From Pelagibacteraceae bacterium (GTDB taxonomy: Bacteria > Pseudomonadota > Alphaproteobacteria > Pelagibacterales > Pelagibacteraceae), in NCBI GenBank assembly GCA_022763425.1, contig JALEGD010000001.1, positions 634,572 to 698,571 of the forward strand: 64,000 nucleotides of DNA, in the 5' to 3' direction. Shown one piece after another: positions 10,706 through 19,628 of this stretch. Position 1 is the first letter of the stretch; every line of letters begins with the position of its first letter. The notes beneath the pieces are model-generated. The model was not told the DNA's origin. It worked only from the letters and a program-made list of their open reading frames with translations, and searched no databases. The translations under genes were made by a program, and so were the position numbers.

Positions 10706-11434
10706 ATGGAATTTAAAAAAGAATTTACAGCAGGAATAATTATTATTGGCAATGAAATTTTATCTGGAAGAACTGTTGATAAGAATACATCTTTTATTGC
10801 AACGTGGTTAAATGAAAAAGGTATTAGCGTTGAGGAAGTTAGGGCTATTCCAGATAAAGAACAAGTAATCATTGATACAGTTAATGAGTTGAGAAATAAG
10901 TTTGCCTATGTTTTTACCACAGGCGGAATAGGACCTACTCATGATGATATTACATCAGAGTCTATTTCAAAAGTTTTTGATCAAAAATATCAATATCACC
11001 AGGAAGCATACAAATCACTTGAAAATTATTATAAAAATCAAGATTTTAATGAGGGAAGAAAAAAGATGGCAAAAATGCCAGAGCACGCCAAATTAATTCC
11101 TAATCCAAAAACTTTTGCTGCTGGTTTTTATGTTGAAAATGTTTTTGTTTTACCTGGAGTACCAAGCATCTTACAAGTAATGGTTCCTTATTTAGATAAA
11201 ATTATTAAAAATGGAAAAAAAATATTATCAATATCAATTGACTCTGGTTTAAGAGAAAGTGTTTTAGCAGATGGTCTATCTAAAATTCAAAATAAATATA
11301 AAAATATAGATATAGGTAGTTATCCCTATTTTAAAGATAAGCCTGGCACAATATTGGTTTTGAGATCTGTTGACGAAATTCAAATTAAAAATTGCGAAAC
11401 TGAGGTTAAAAAGTTAATTCAATTGTATAAGTAA
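10706..11434 (+). CDS. CinA-like / molybdopterin-binding (MoCF) domain protein
   Basis: 242 residues. The MoCF-biosynthesis fold shared by CinA, MogA and MoaB covers about residues 8-175: GIIIIGNEILSGRTVDKNT, VFTTGGIGPTHDDITSESI, LPGVPSILQVM. The C-terminal nicotinamide-nucleotide deamidase domain of full-length CinA is absent. CinA-type MoCF domains have been linked to ADP-ribose pyrophosphatase activity, but the function of stand-alone alphaproteobacterial members is not established. No alternative start exists between the ATG and the conserved GIIIIGNE, so the start is fixed although it touches the sfsA start codon. Confidence 0.88.
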   Translation: MEFKKEFTAGIIIIGNEILSGRTVDKNTSFIATWLNEKGISVEEVRAIPDKEQVIIDTVNELRNKFAYVFTTGGIGPTHDDITSESISKVFDQKYQYHQEAYKSLENYYKNQDFNEGRKKMAKMPEHAKLIPNPKTFAAGFYVENVFVLPGVPSILQVMVPYLDKIIKNGKKILSISIDSGLRESVLADGLSKIQNKYKNIDIGSYPYFKDKPGTILVLRSVDEIQIKNCETEVKKLIQLYK

Positions 11435-11490
11435 GTTATATCATCAATTAAGTTGCATTTGATTTATAAATTAAATAGAAAACCCATTAT

Positions 11491-11576
11491 GCCCTCGTGG
11501 TGGAATTGGTAGACACAAAGGACTTAAAATCCTTGCCGCTTGCGGAGTGCCGGTTCGAGTCCGGCCGAGGGCACCA
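11491..11576 (+). tRNA. tRNA-Leu (UAA)
   Basis: An 86-nt cloverleaf with a long variable arm, as expected for a type II tRNA. The acceptor GCCCTCG pairs with CGAGGGC, discriminator A, and CCA is encoded. The anticodon stem AAGGA/TCCTT encloses loop CTTAAAA, giving anticodon TAA, which reads UUA and UUG leucine codons. The T-arm is CCGG-TTCGAGT-CCGG. UUA is a very common leucine codon in this AT-rich DNA. Confidence 0.97.
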
Positions 11577-11687
11577 ACCTATAAAATCCTATACTTTCCT
11601 ACATAACTTTATGAATTGGACAAACGAACCCAAATTAGCCTTGTATTTAAAGGACTTTTATTTTTAAGATTTGATTATTATTCGTTT

Positions 11688-13628
11688 TTAAATATCTAAA
11701 CTAAGATTTTTATTTGCATTTTCTGAAATGAATTTTAATCTAAGTTCAGCGTTCTTTCCCATTAAATCACTCACAAGTTTATTTGTTTTTTTCATCTTTG
11801 GTTTTTGGACGGGTAGGACAACTTTTATTAATTTTCTAGTTTCCTTATTCATTGTTGTTTCTTTTAATTGAGCTGGCATCATTTCACCAAGCCCTTTGAA
11901 ACGACTAATTTCTATTTTCGCTTTTTTATTATCTTTTAATAATTTATTTTTTCCCCCTTCATCAATAGCATAGGTTGATTTTCCAGAAATATTCAATTTA
12001 TAAAGTGGTGGAACTGCTAAATATAAATGACCATCCAAAATTAATTGAGGCATTTCTGAAATAAAAAAAGTTAAAAGTAGTGTTGAGATATGATCACCAT
12101 CAACATCAGCATCTGTCATAATAATAATTTTTTCATATCGTAAATCTTTTTTGCTATAATTTTTTCCTCTTCCACAACCTAAGGCTTGTAACAAATTATT
12201 AATTTCAGTGTTTGCTAAAATTTTCGCTGCATTTGAACTTTTAACATTCAAAATTTTTCCCCTTAAAGGGAGTATAGCTTGAGTCATTCGGTCTCTTGCT
12301 TGTTTTGCCGAACCGCCCGCTGAATCTCCCTCTACTATAAACAGTTCAGTTCCTTCTGTTTTGTCACTTGTGCAATCTGATAATTTTCCTGGAAGTCTTA
12401 TTTTTCTAAATGCAGTTTGTCTTTCAACATTTTGATTTAAATCATAAATATTTTTTTCTCTAATTTTTTCTTCTAAAACATTCAGTATGTTTTTGGCTGC
12501 TTTTGAATTCCTGTTTAACCATTCCTCAAATATAGAACTTGCAAAGCTATCACAATATTTTTGAACAAAATTAGATGATAATTTATGTTTTGTTTGACCT
12601 TCAAATTCTGGGTTAGAGATATAAACTGAAACAATATAAGCCGCTTGATCAAATATATCATCCTGTGTTGCTTTGCTTACTATTTTGTTATTTTTATTTT
12701 TTGCATATTTTCGAATTGATTTTGCTATTCCAGATCTAAAACCTGCATCATGTGTACCACCATTCATGTTATAAACAGTATTACAGAATGCTTTATTATA
12801 TTTTATCTTTTCCTTATTGAATTGAAGCGCAAATTCGATTTTACCTTTTTTATCTTCTAAGTTACCGGATTGGAAACACACCTTTTCATGAAGAACATTG
12901 TTTTGGTTAATTTCATTTTTTAAAAAATCTTCTAAACCTTTTGAGAATAATAATGTTTCTTTTGAGGGTACTGAACTTTTTCTATTAAGTAAGTCCTTGT
13001 TACATTCCCAATTAATTTTGATGCCTTTTTGAAGATACGCTTTGTTTTTAGCTAATTCATAAATTTTTTCTGGTTTAAAGTTTACATCTTTTCCAAAAAT
13101 TTCAGGGTCTGGAGAAAATGTAATCTGCGTACCGTTTTTTATTTTATTTTTACCTTTAGTTTTTAATTTATTTAATATTTTCCCTTTAGAATAATCTTGA
13201 GAGTATATTTTAGAGCTTTTTGTAACTTGAATATTTAATTTAGAACTAAGAGCATTAACAACCGAAAGTCCTACACCATGCAATCCAGCTGATGATTTAT
13301 AAACACTATCATTAAATTTACCTCCTGAGTGAAGTGTAGTCATGACCACCTCAAGAGCCGTTTTCTTTTTCTTTGGATGTTTATCTATTGGTATACCTCT
13401 TCCATCATCTGAAATTGTAATGGTATTTTTGTTAACTAGTTTAACAACTATTTCTTTTGCATATCCAGCAACTGCTTCATCGATACTGTTATCTAATATT
13501 TCGTTTGCTAAATGATGATATGCGGTCTCATCAGTTCCACCAATGTACATTCCAGGTCGTTTTCTAACTGGGGCTAAACCTTCTAATACTTCAATGTCTT
13601 TAGCGGAATAAGTTTTTGAAACAGCCAT
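11688..13628 (-). CDS. parE: DNA topoisomerase IV subunit B
   Basis: 646 residues. ATPase subunit of topoisomerase IV, which decatenates daughter chromosomes together with ParC. The GHKL ATPase domain (EILDNSIDEAVAG, DDGRGIPIDKHP, GLHGVGLSVVNAL) is followed by the transducer domain and a TOPRIM domain with EGDSAGGSAKQARDR and DADVDGDHI metal-binding acidic residues. I chose ParE over GyrB because of RPGMYIGGTDETAYHHL and the TELFIVEGDSAGG and QARDRMTQAILP forms, which follow the alphaproteobacterial ParE pattern. A GyrB-type insert is absent. It stands alone between tRNA-Leu and glnA. Confidence 0.9.
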   Translation of the reverse strand: MAVSKTYSAKDIEVLEGLAPVRKRPGMYIGGTDETAYHHLANEILDNSIDEAVAGYAKEIVVKLVNKNTITISDDGRGIPIDKHPKKKKTALEVVMTTLHSGGKFNDSVYKSSAGLHGVGLSVVNALSSKLNIQVTKSSKIYSQDYSKGKILNKLKTKGKNKIKNGTQITFSPDPEIFGKDVNFKPEKIYELAKNKAYLQKGIKINWECNKDLLNRKSSVPSKETLLFSKGLEDFLKNEINQNNVLHEKVCFQSGNLEDKKGKIEFALQFNKEKIKYNKAFCNTVYNMNGGTHDAGFRSGIAKSIRKYAKNKNNKIVSKATQDDIFDQAAYIVSVYISNPEFEGQTKHKLSSNFVQKYCDSFASSIFEEWLNRNSKAAKNILNVLEEKIREKNIYDLNQNVERQTAFRKIRLPGKLSDCTSDKTEGTELFIVEGDSAGGSAKQARDRMTQAILPLRGKILNVKSSNAAKILANTEINNLLQALGCGRGKNYSKKDLRYEKIIIMTDADVDGDHISTLLLTFFISEMPQLILDGHLYLAVPPLYKLNISGKSTYAIDEGGKNKLLKDNKKAKIEISRFKGLGEMMPAQLKETTMNKETRKLIKVVLPVQKPKMKKTNKLVSDLMGKNAELRLKFISENANKNLSLDI

Positions 13629-13666
13629 AACAAACCTTTAAGTAAAATTATGAAATTATCAATTAT

Positions 13667-13699
13667 AAAAAAAAACCCCGGGATTTAGACCGGGGTTTT
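13667..13699 (-). terminator. Intrinsic terminator of glnA
   Basis: On the minus strand a 10-bp perfect stem AAAACCCCGG/CCGGGGTTTT with an 8-nt loop (bases 13672-13699 in plus coordinates) runs into a stretch of nine T residues (the A run 13667-13675 on the plus strand). It lies 25 nt after the glnA stop. It is one of very few GC-rich stems in the window and a textbook Rho-independent terminator for glnA. It also sits just upstream of parE, so parE probably needs its own promoter or read-through. Confidence 0.93.
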
Positions 13700-13723
13700 A
13701 ATTATCGAAAAATTGTTAGTATA

Positions 13724-15130
13724 TTATGAGCTATAATACATCTGAAACTCGATAGGGTGAGGGGTATGTTCAAAGTTATGAATTTCCTCCATCTTCAAGT
13801 CGATATATGCATCAATTTGATCGTCTGTGAAAACTCCACCTTCGGTTAAGAATTTTCTATCTGCATCTAATGATGTCACTGCTTCTCTTAACGAACCGCA
13901 TACAGTTGGAACACCTTTAAGCTCTTCTTCTGATAATGCATACAGATCTTTATCAAAAGGTTTACCTGGATCAATTTTATTTTTGATTCCATCTAATCCA
14001 GCCATTAGTAGCGATGCAAAAGTTAGGTAAGGGTTACCTGCTGCATCTGGGAAACGCACTTCCACTCTTTTACCTTTTGGGCTAGTACTAAAAGGTATTC
14101 TGCAGCTTGCAGATCTATTTCTTGATGAGTAAGCAAGTAAAACTGGTGCTTCGAAACCAGGTATTAATCTTTTATAACTATTTGTTGTTGAGTTTGTAAA
14201 AGCATTGATTGCTTTTGCGTGTTTAATTACACCTCCAATATAATGCAAACAAGTTTCAGACAAACCTGCATAACCATCACCTGCAAAAAGTGGTTTTCCA
14301 TCTTTCCAAATTGATTGATGGCAATGCATACCTGAACCATTATCACCTTTAACTGGCTTTGGCATAAATGTAGCAGTTTTACCAAATGAATTTGCAACTT
14401 GCTGAACCGCATACTTGTATATTTGCATGTTATCTGCGTTTCTAGTTAGCGTATCAAATAATACCCCAAGTTCGTGCTGAGAAGGAGCAACTTCGTGGTG
14501 ATGTTTTTCTACTTTGACACCCATATCTTTACAAGCTTTTAAACATTCAGCTCTTAAATCTTGAGCACTGTCAACTGGAGGTACTGGGAAGTAACCACCT
14601 TTAACACCAGGTCTATGACCTAAGTTTCCACCCTCGTATCTTTTATCCGTGTTGTAAGGACCTTCGCTACTATCAATTTCAAAACTTGTTTTATTCATTG
14701 AGTTTGCAAATCTTACATCATCGAATACAAAAAATTCTGGCTCTGGACCAAAATATATTGTGTCACCAACTCCAGATTTTTTTACGTATTCTTCAGCTAG
14801 TTTAGCTGTTGATCTTGGATCTCTTTCATACTTATCTTTTGTGATTGGATCATAAATGTCACAAAATAATACTAATGTATTGTGAGACATAAATGGATCA
14901 ATAAATGATCTACTTGTGTCTGGTTTTAACACCATATCTGACTCATTTATTGCTTTCCACCCAGCAATTGATGAACCATCAAAAAACACTCCATCGTTTA
15001 ATAAATCTTCATCAACTGTAGAGATGTCTTGTGTTAAATGTTGAAGCTTACCTCTTGGGTCTGTAAATCTTAAGTCTACGTATTCAACTTCTTTTTCTTT
15101 TATAGTTTTTAAAATATCAGCAGCGCTCAT
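13724..15130 (-). CDS. glnA: Glutamine synthetase, type I (adenylylation type)
   Basis: 468 residues. It makes glutamine from glutamate, ammonia and ATP and is the main ammonium-assimilation enzyme. GS signatures are [36 protein letters not shown] (ATP and metal site) and NRSASCRIP. Tyr397 in DKDLYAL occupies exactly the position of the Tyr adenylylated by GlnE in E. coli GlnA, which predicts GSI-beta regulation by adenylylation. A strong ribosome-binding site AAGGAGT lies 6 nt before the ATG (plus-strand 15137-15143). It is monocistronic: a terminator follows and the SDR gene is divergent. Confidence 0.98.
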   Translation of the reverse strand: MSAADILKTIKEKEVEYVDLRFTDPRGKLQHLTQDISTVDEDLLNDGVFFDGSSIAGWKAINESDMVLKPDTSRSFIDPFMSHNTLVLFCDIYDPITKDKYERDPRSTAKLAEEYVKKSGVGDTIYFGPEPEFFVFDDVRFANSMNKTSFEIDSSEGPYNTDKRYEGGNLGHRPGVKGGYFPVPPVDSAQDLRAECLKACKDMGVKVEKHHHEVAPSQHELGVLFDTLTRNADNMQIYKYAVQQVANSFGKTATFMPKPVKGDNGSGMHCHQSIWKDGKPLFAGDGYAGLSETCLHYIGGVIKHAKAINAFTNSTTNSYKRLIPGFEAPVLLAYSSRNRSASCRIPFSTSPKGKRVEVRFPDAAGNPYLTFASLLMAGLDGIKNKIDPGKPFDKDLYALSEEELKGVPTVCGSLREAVTSLDADRKFLTEGGVFTDDQIDAYIDLKMEEIHNFEHTPHPIEFQMYYSS

Positions 15131-15182
15131 ACTTTTACTCCTTTTTAAATTTTCGATATCAGATAAATATTAAAAAACATTA

Positions 15183-15211
15183 AATATTGCAGTGTTTTTT
15201 AGTTATGTCAG
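15183..15211 (-). promoter_or_regulatory. Candidate sigma-70-type promoter of glnA
   Basis: On the minus strand CTGACA (plus 15206-15211; five of six bases match the -35 consensus) is followed after 17 nt by AATATT (plus 15183-15188; four of six match -10). This would start transcription near 15176 and give a leader of about 45 nt with the AAGGAGT ribosome-binding site. No sigma-54 -24/-12 element (TGGCAC-N5-TTGC) was seen. Called by eye in AT-rich DNA, so moderate confidence only. Confidence 0.45.
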
Positions 15212-15229
15212 ATATGCATTTATGCATAT
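15212..15229. promoter_or_regulatory. Inverted repeat, possible operator between glnA and bdhA
   Basis: ATATGCAT-TT-ATGCATAT: two perfect 8-bp arms separated by 2 nt. It lies directly upstream of the proposed glnA -35 element and 19 nt before the SDR start codon, a placement suited to an activator of glnA or a repressor or activator acting on both divergent genes. The binding protein is unknown. AT-rich palindromes arise easily by chance, so the call relies on position as well as symmetry. Confidence 0.4.
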
Positions 15230-15248
15230 ATTAAAGAGGTAAAAATAT

Positions 15249-16019
15249 ATGAGAAAAAAAACTATTTTGGTTACAGGATCAACAGGAACTATAGGCCTAT
15301 CAATTAGCGAGTATTTTTATCAAAAAGGCTACAACGTTATTATAAATGGGAAATGTAAGCCTTCACAACTTAAAAGTGTAAAAAAGAAATTTAAATCCTC
15401 TAGGGCTTTATTTTTTAATATCGACCTAACAAAAAGTTTAAATGTAAAGAGGGTTGTTCATGCTACAGTTAAAAAATTTAAGACAATTGATGTATTAGTA
15501 AATTGCGCTGGAATTCAATATGTTGAAAGCATAGACAAATATCCTGAGAAAATTTGGAGAAGCATGATGGATATAAACCTTACCGTTCCATACCTTTTTA
15601 TCAAAGAGACTTTGCCCTTTATGAGAAAGTATAAATGGGGAAGAATAATAAATATTGCCTCAACTCATGGATTAATCGCTTCAAAGAAAAAATCAGCTTA
15701 CACGGCATCGAAGCATGGATTAGTTGGCCTCTCCAAGGTCGTTGCTTTAGAAACTGCAGAAGAGAATATTACTTGTAATTCAATATGCCCAGGGTTTGTG
15801 TTAACTGAATTAATTCAAGATCAAATTGATGTGATTGCAAAAAATAAAAAACTATCAAAATCAGAGGCTGAAATTGAATTATTAAGAGAAAAACAACCTT
15901 CATTAAATTTTGTTAAAAAAGAGCAGATTGCAAAATTAATTTACTTTTTGTGCTCAAAAGAAGCTTCAGAGATAACAGGATCTGCTATTTCAATAGACGG
16001 CGCCTGGACAGCTCAATAA
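15249..16019 (+). CDS. Short-chain dehydrogenase, probably D-3-hydroxybutyrate dehydrogenase
   Basis: 256 residues of a classical SDR. The dinucleotide motif is TGSTGTIG (9-16), NCAG is at 85-88, and the catalytic triad is Ser138, Tyr151 and Lys155 (YTASK). The second half follows the 3-hydroxybutyrate dehydrogenase pattern closely: KHGLVGLSKVVALETA, NSICPGFVLTELI, REKQPSLNFV and a C-terminus SIDGAWTAQ. It would interconvert 3-hydroxybutyrate and acetoacetate with NAD(H). Other SDR substrates remain possible. An AGAGG ribosome-binding site precedes the ATG. It is divergent from glnA and followed by tRNA-Leu. Confidence 0.8.
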   Translation: MRKKTILVTGSTGTIGLSISEYFYQKGYNVIINGKCKPSQLKSVKKKFKSSRALFFNIDLTKSLNVKRVVHATVKKFKTIDVLVNCAGIQYVESIDKYPEKIWRSMMDINLTVPYLFIKETLPFMRKYKWGRIINIASTHGLIASKKKSAYTASKHGLVGLSKVVALETAEENITCNSICPGFVLTELIQDQIDVIAKNKKLSKSEAEIELLREKQPSLNFVKKEQIAKLIYFLCSKEASEITGSAISIDGAWTAQ

Positions 16020-16081
16020 ACTTAGGTAAATCGATAATTGATAAAATGATTAAAAACATTATAAAAGCTGAAAATTTAACA

Positions 16082-16165
16082 GCGGGAGTGGTGGAATGGT
16101 AGACACGCTAGTCTTAGGAACTAGTTCGGCAACGAGTGAAGGTTCAAGTCCTTTCTCCCGCACCA
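16082..16165 (+). tRNA. tRNA-Leu (UAG)
   Basis: An 84-nt type II tRNA with acceptor GCGGGAG/CTCCCGC, discriminator A and encoded CCA. The anticodon stem CTAGT/ACTAG encloses loop CTTAGGA, giving anticodon TAG for CUN leucine codons. It has a long variable arm (TTCGGCAACGAGT) and a T-arm GGTTCAAGTCC. It ends 12 nt before the trigger-factor start, so it may share a transcript with tig. Confidence 0.96.
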
Positions 16166-16177
16166 TTAAGGATTAAA

Positions 16178-17575
16178 ATGAAAGTTAATATAACGTCAAC
16201 AAAGGGATTAGAATCAAAGTTAAATGTGATTGTAACCAAAAAAGAAATTCAAAAAAAAATAGATAGTAAACTTGATGAAGTGAAAGATACCATTAATTTA
16301 AAAGGGTTTAGGCCTGGAAAAGCACCAAGGGAATTATTAAAAAAACAATTTGGAAAAGCTTTATATGGCGAAGTTATAGAAAAGACTTTAAATGATTCTG
16401 CATTTCAAGCTTTAAAAGATAAAAACATTAAACCTGCTGGTCAACCAAAAATAGACATTAAGTCTTCAGGTGAAGATAAGGACTTAGAATTTACTATTGA
16501 AGTTGAAAAAGTTCCTGAAATTAAAAAAGTTGATTTAAGTAAAATTCAAATTGAAAAATATGAAGTTAAAGCGGATAAAAAAGATTTAGACTTTAGATTA
16601 AACCAGTTGGCTGAAAATGCTAAGAAATATATTGATAAAGAAGAGGGTAAAGTTGCAGAAAATCATGACTTAGTTGAGTTTAATTACGAGGCAACAGTAG
16701 ATGGAAAATCATTTGATGGAAACAAAGGTGAAAAATTACAAATAGTTTTAGGTATAGATCTTTTTATTAAAGGATTTGATAAACAAGTTATTGGTGTAAA
16801 AAAAAATGATGAGAAAATAGTAAAAGTAAAATTACCAGATAATTATCCAAAAAAAGAATTAGCTGGACAACAATCAGAATTTAAATGTAAAATTTTAAAT
16901 ATCAAATCACCTAAGGATCAAAAAATTGATGATGCTTTTGCTAAAAATATGGGTGCAAAAGATTTGGCAGATCTAAAGTCCATGATTGAGAAACAGGTTT
17001 CAAGAGAATTTGAAAATATCACAGACCAGTTGTGTAAAAAAGAAATTTTAGACCAACTTGATAAAGAATTTAAAATGGAATTACCAAAAGGGATGCTTGA
17101 AGAAGAAACAAAAAATGTAGAACATACCTTCTTACACGAAAAGATGCATGAAAAAGGAGAGAAGGATCATTCCAAAATTAAATTAGATGATAATGAAAAA
17201 AAAGAAGTAAAAAAAATATCTGAAAGAAGAGTAAAGCTTGCTTTAGTTCTTGCGCATATTGGAGAAGAGCATTCTGTAAAAGTATCTTCGCAAGAACTTC
17301 AAGGTGAGTTAGAAAAACAACTTAGAATGTATCCTGGTCAAGAAAAAACAATTAGAGAATATTATCAAAAAAAACCAGCCGAGTTAACAAAGCTTAGGGG
17401 TCCTATATTTGAAGATAAAGTTATGAACTTAATTAAAGAAAAAGCTAAAGTAAAAATTAAATTAGTGTCTAAAGATGAGCTTCAAAAAATTATGAGCCCA
17501 AAGCCTGATGAAAAATCTAAACTTAAGGCTAAAACTCCCAAGAAATCTCCCGCTAAAAAAACTAGTAAAAAATAA
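16178..17575 (+). CDS. tig: Trigger factor (ribosome-associated chaperone, PPIase)
   Basis: 465 residues from the ATG at 16178. A longer in-frame start at 16136 would lie inside tRNA-Leu and is rejected; AAGGAT just upstream of 16178 is a plausible ribosome-binding site. The N-terminal ribosome-binding domain carries [17 protein letters not shown], where GFRxGKxP is the L23-docking signature. An FKBP-type PPIase domain (about 150-235, [18 protein letters not shown]) and a long helical C-terminal chaperone domain follow. The last 25 or so residues are lysine-rich ([12 protein letters not shown]) and extend beyond the normal fold. It starts the conserved tig-clpP-clpX-lon block. Confidence 0.97.
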   Translation: MKVNITSTKGLESKLNVIVTKKEIQKKIDSKLDEVKDTINLKGFRPGKAPRELLKKQFGKALYGEVIEKTLNDSAFQALKDKNIKPAGQPKIDIKSSGEDKDLEFTIEVEKVPEIKKVDLSKIQIEKYEVKADKKDLDFRLNQLAENAKKYIDKEEGKVAENHDLVEFNYEATVDGKSFDGNKGEKLQIVLGIDLFIKGFDKQVIGVKKNDEKIVKVKLPDNYPKKELAGQQSEFKCKILNIKSPKDQKIDDAFAKNMGAKDLADLKSMIEKQVSREFENITDQLCKKEILDQLDKEFKMELPKGMLEEETKNVEHTFLHEKMHEKGEKDHSKIKLDDNEKKEVKKISERRVKLALVLAHIGEEHSVKVSSQELQGELEKQLRMYPGQEKTIREYYQKKPAELTKLRGPIFEDKVMNLIKEKAKVKIKLVSKDELQKIMSPKPDEKSKLKAKTPKKSPAKKTSKK

Positions 17576-17607
17576 TTAATACATATAAATTTAAATCATC
17601 GATTCGT

Positions 17608-18222
17608 ATGAAAGATCCATTTGATGTTTACATGAATACACTGGTACCCATGGTGATTGAACAAACACCACGAGGGGAGAGGTCTTTTGATATTTATTCA
17701 AGATTATTAAAAGAAAGGATAATTTTTTTAACTGGACCTATTAACTCATACATTTCAAGTTTAGTTTCAGCTCAACTTTTATTCTTAGAGTCAGAGAATA
17801 ATTCTAAAGAGATTTATTTGTATATTAATTCACCAGGAGGCGTTGTTACTGATGGTCTTGCGATCTATGATACTATGCAGTTTATAAAACCAACTGTATC
17901 TACATTATGTATTGGACAAGCCGCATCAATGGGTTCTTTTTTATTAGCTGCTGGCGAAAAAGGTTTAAGAATGTCATTACCAAATTCAAGAATAATGGTT
18001 CACCAACCATCTGCTGGTTTTCAAGGCCAGGCAACAGATATTGAAATTCATACTAAAGAAATTTTAAGTACAAAAAAAAGGTTAAATGAAATTTATTCTA
18101 AACATACCGGTCAAAGCGTTGATTCAATTAAAGAGGCTCTTGAAAGAGACAAGTTTATGAGCGCAGAAGAAGCTAAGAAGTTTGGAATTGTAGATAAAGT
18201 CGTAGAAAAACGAGAAAACTAA
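17608..18222 (+). CDS. clpP: ATP-dependent Clp protease proteolytic subunit
   Basis: 204 residues. Serine peptidase that forms the two-ring ClpP chamber fed by ClpX or ClpA. The catalytic triad is visible as Ser107 (QAASMGS), His132 (VHQP) and Asp181 (ERDKF). YINSPGG forms the oxyanion-hole and strand region. A short N-terminal propeptide before VPMVIEQT is likely removed by self-cleavage. It lies 32 nt after tig and 72 nt before clpX. Confidence 0.98.
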   Translation: MKDPFDVYMNTLVPMVIEQTPRGERSFDIYSRLLKERIIFLTGPINSYISSLVSAQLLFLESENNSKEIYLYINSPGGVVTDGLAIYDTMQFIKPTVSTLCIGQAASMGSFLLAAGEKGLRMSLPNSRIMVHQPSAGFQGQATDIEIHTKEILSTKKRLNEIYSKHTGQSVDSIKEALERDKFMSAEEAKKFGIVDKVVEKREN

Positions 18223-18245
18223 AAAATTTTCAATACAACTAATAC

Positions 18246-18275
18246 TTGATTAAATGAGTCTGAGTAGGTTATTCT
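18246..18275 (+). promoter_or_regulatory. Possible promoter ahead of clpX
   Basis: TTGATT (18246-18251) is followed after 18 nt by TATTCT (18270-18275), in the 72-nt gap between clpP and clpX. This would allow ClpX to be made independently of ClpP. Matches are partial and the spacing is at the upper limit; the gap could simply be leader sequence of a tig-clpP-clpX transcript. Confidence 0.3.
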
Positions 18276-18294
18276 AGTTACTTATTGATTCGAA

Positions 18295-19566
18295 ATGTCT
18301 AAAGAAAATAAAAATACTTTATATTGTTCTTTTTGCGGAAAAAGTCAGCACGAAGTTAGAAAATTAATTGCCGGTCCTACAGTTTTTATTTGTGATGAGT
18401 GCGTTGAACTTTGTATGGATATCATCAAAGAGGAGAGCAAAAGTCAAATAGCTAAAAATGAAGAAGGTGTACCAACTCCTAAAGAAATTTTTTCAATTTT
18501 AAATGAGTATGTAATTGGACAAAAGAAAGCTAAACAGATTTTATCTGTAGCAGTTCACAATCATTACAAGAGACTAGGTCATACTGAAAAGTCTTCAAAT
18601 GATGTTGAATTGGCTAAATCCAATATACTTCTAATTGGACCAACAGGATGTGGTAAAACTTTATTAGCCCAAACTTTAGCAAAAATATTAGATGTTCCAT
18701 TTACAATGGCTGACGCTACAACCTTAACAGAAGCTGGTTATGTTGGTGAAGATGTTGAAAATATAATTTTAAAATTATTACAAGCTGCAGATTACAATGT
18801 CGAAAAAGCACAGCGCGGTATAGTATACATTGATGAAGTGGATAAGATAAGTAGAAAAACTGAAAACCCATCAATCACAAGAGACGTTTCTGGCGAGGGT
18901 GTGCAGCAAGCACTATTAAAAATTATGGAAGGAACAGTTGCTAGTGTTCCACCTCAAGGTGGCAGAAAACATCCGCAACAAGAATTTTTGCAAGTTGACA
19001 CAACCAATATACTTTTTATTGTCGGAGGAGCGTTTGCAGGTATTGATAAAATTATTTCAGATAGAGGACAAGGCTCATCAATTGGTTTTGGGGCAAAAAT
19101 AAAAAATAAAGTTGAAAAAGGCACAGGTGAATTAATGAAAGACGTTCAACCTGAAGACCTTCTTAAATTTGGTTTAATTCCTGAATTTATAGGAAGATTA
19201 CCGATTATTTCAACGCTTGAAGATCTTGATGAAGATAGTTTAGTTAAAATTTTAGAGGAACCAAAAAACTCTTTAACGAAGCAATATTCTAAGTTATTTG
19301 AAATTGAGGGTGTTAAACTATCTTTTGCTAAAGAAGCTCTAAAGGCTATAGCACAAAAAGCAATTGTCAGAAAAACAGGAGCTAGAGGTTTGAGATCAAT
19401 TATTGAAGAAGTGTTACTTGAAACTATGTTTGACCTTCCTTCTATTGATGGCGTAGATGAGGTAATTTTAAATAAAGAAGTGATTAACGGTAAAACAAAA
19501 CCTTTATTGATTTATTCCAAAAATAAACCCGATACAGAAGAAAAAGACACAAAAATAGCTAATTAA
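18295..19566 (+). CDS. clpX: ATP-dependent Clp protease ATP-binding subunit ClpX
   Basis: 423 residues. AAA+ unfoldase that recognises tagged substrates and feeds ClpP. The N-terminal zinc-binding domain has ligands Cys11, Cys14, Cys33 and Cys36. Walker A is GPTGCGKT (115-122), Walker B is VYIDEVDKI, and the [11 protein letters not shown] stretch holds the ClpP-docking IGF loop. The C-terminal subdomain shows the sensor-2 motif [11 protein letters not shown] hairpin follows the gene before lon. Confidence 0.98.
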   Translation: MSKENKNTLYCSFCGKSQHEVRKLIAGPTVFICDECVELCMDIIKEESKSQIAKNEEGVPTPKEIFSILNEYVIGQKKAKQILSVAVHNHYKRLGHTEKSSNDVELAKSNILLIGPTGCGKTLLAQTLAKILDVPFTMADATTLTEAGYVGEDVENIILKLLQAADYNVEKAQRGIVYIDEVDKISRKTENPSITRDVSGEGVQQALLKIMEGTVASVPPQGGRKHPQQEFLQVDTTNILFIVGGAFAGIDKIISDRGQGSSIGFGAKIKNKVEKGTGELMKDVQPEDLLKFGLIPEFIGRLPIISTLEDLDEDSLVKILEEPKNSLTKQYSKLFEIEGVKLSFAKEALKAIAQKAIVRKTGARGLRSIIEEVLLETMFDLPSIDGVDEVILNKEVINGKTKPLLIYSKNKPDTEEKDTKIAN

Positions 19567-19570
19567 AGCT

Positions 19571-19599
19571 GGTGATAAATTTATAATTATCACCTTGTT
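19571..19599 (+). terminator. Possible weak terminator between clpX and lon
   Basis: GGTGATAA (19571-19578) pairs perfectly with TTATCACC (19587-19594) across an 8-nt loop, and TTGTTT follows. The stem is AT-rich and the T run is interrupted by a G, so partial termination or an mRNA 3'-end stabiliser are both possible. It lies 4 nt after the clpX stop codon. Confidence 0.5.
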
Positions 19600-19628
19600 T
19601 TATAACAATTAATAATTATGTTTTACTT

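Noticed and set aside
15131-15182. Possible riboswitch (for example glutamine-type) in the glnA leader
   Set aside because: The predicted leader is only about 45 nt, AT-rich and without a stable stem, too small for a known glutamine riboswitch.
16136-16177. Longer N-terminus for trigger factor starting at 16136
   Set aside because: The extra codons lie within tRNA-Leu(UAG), and the conserved N-terminus begins at the ATG at 16178, which has AAGGAT upstream.
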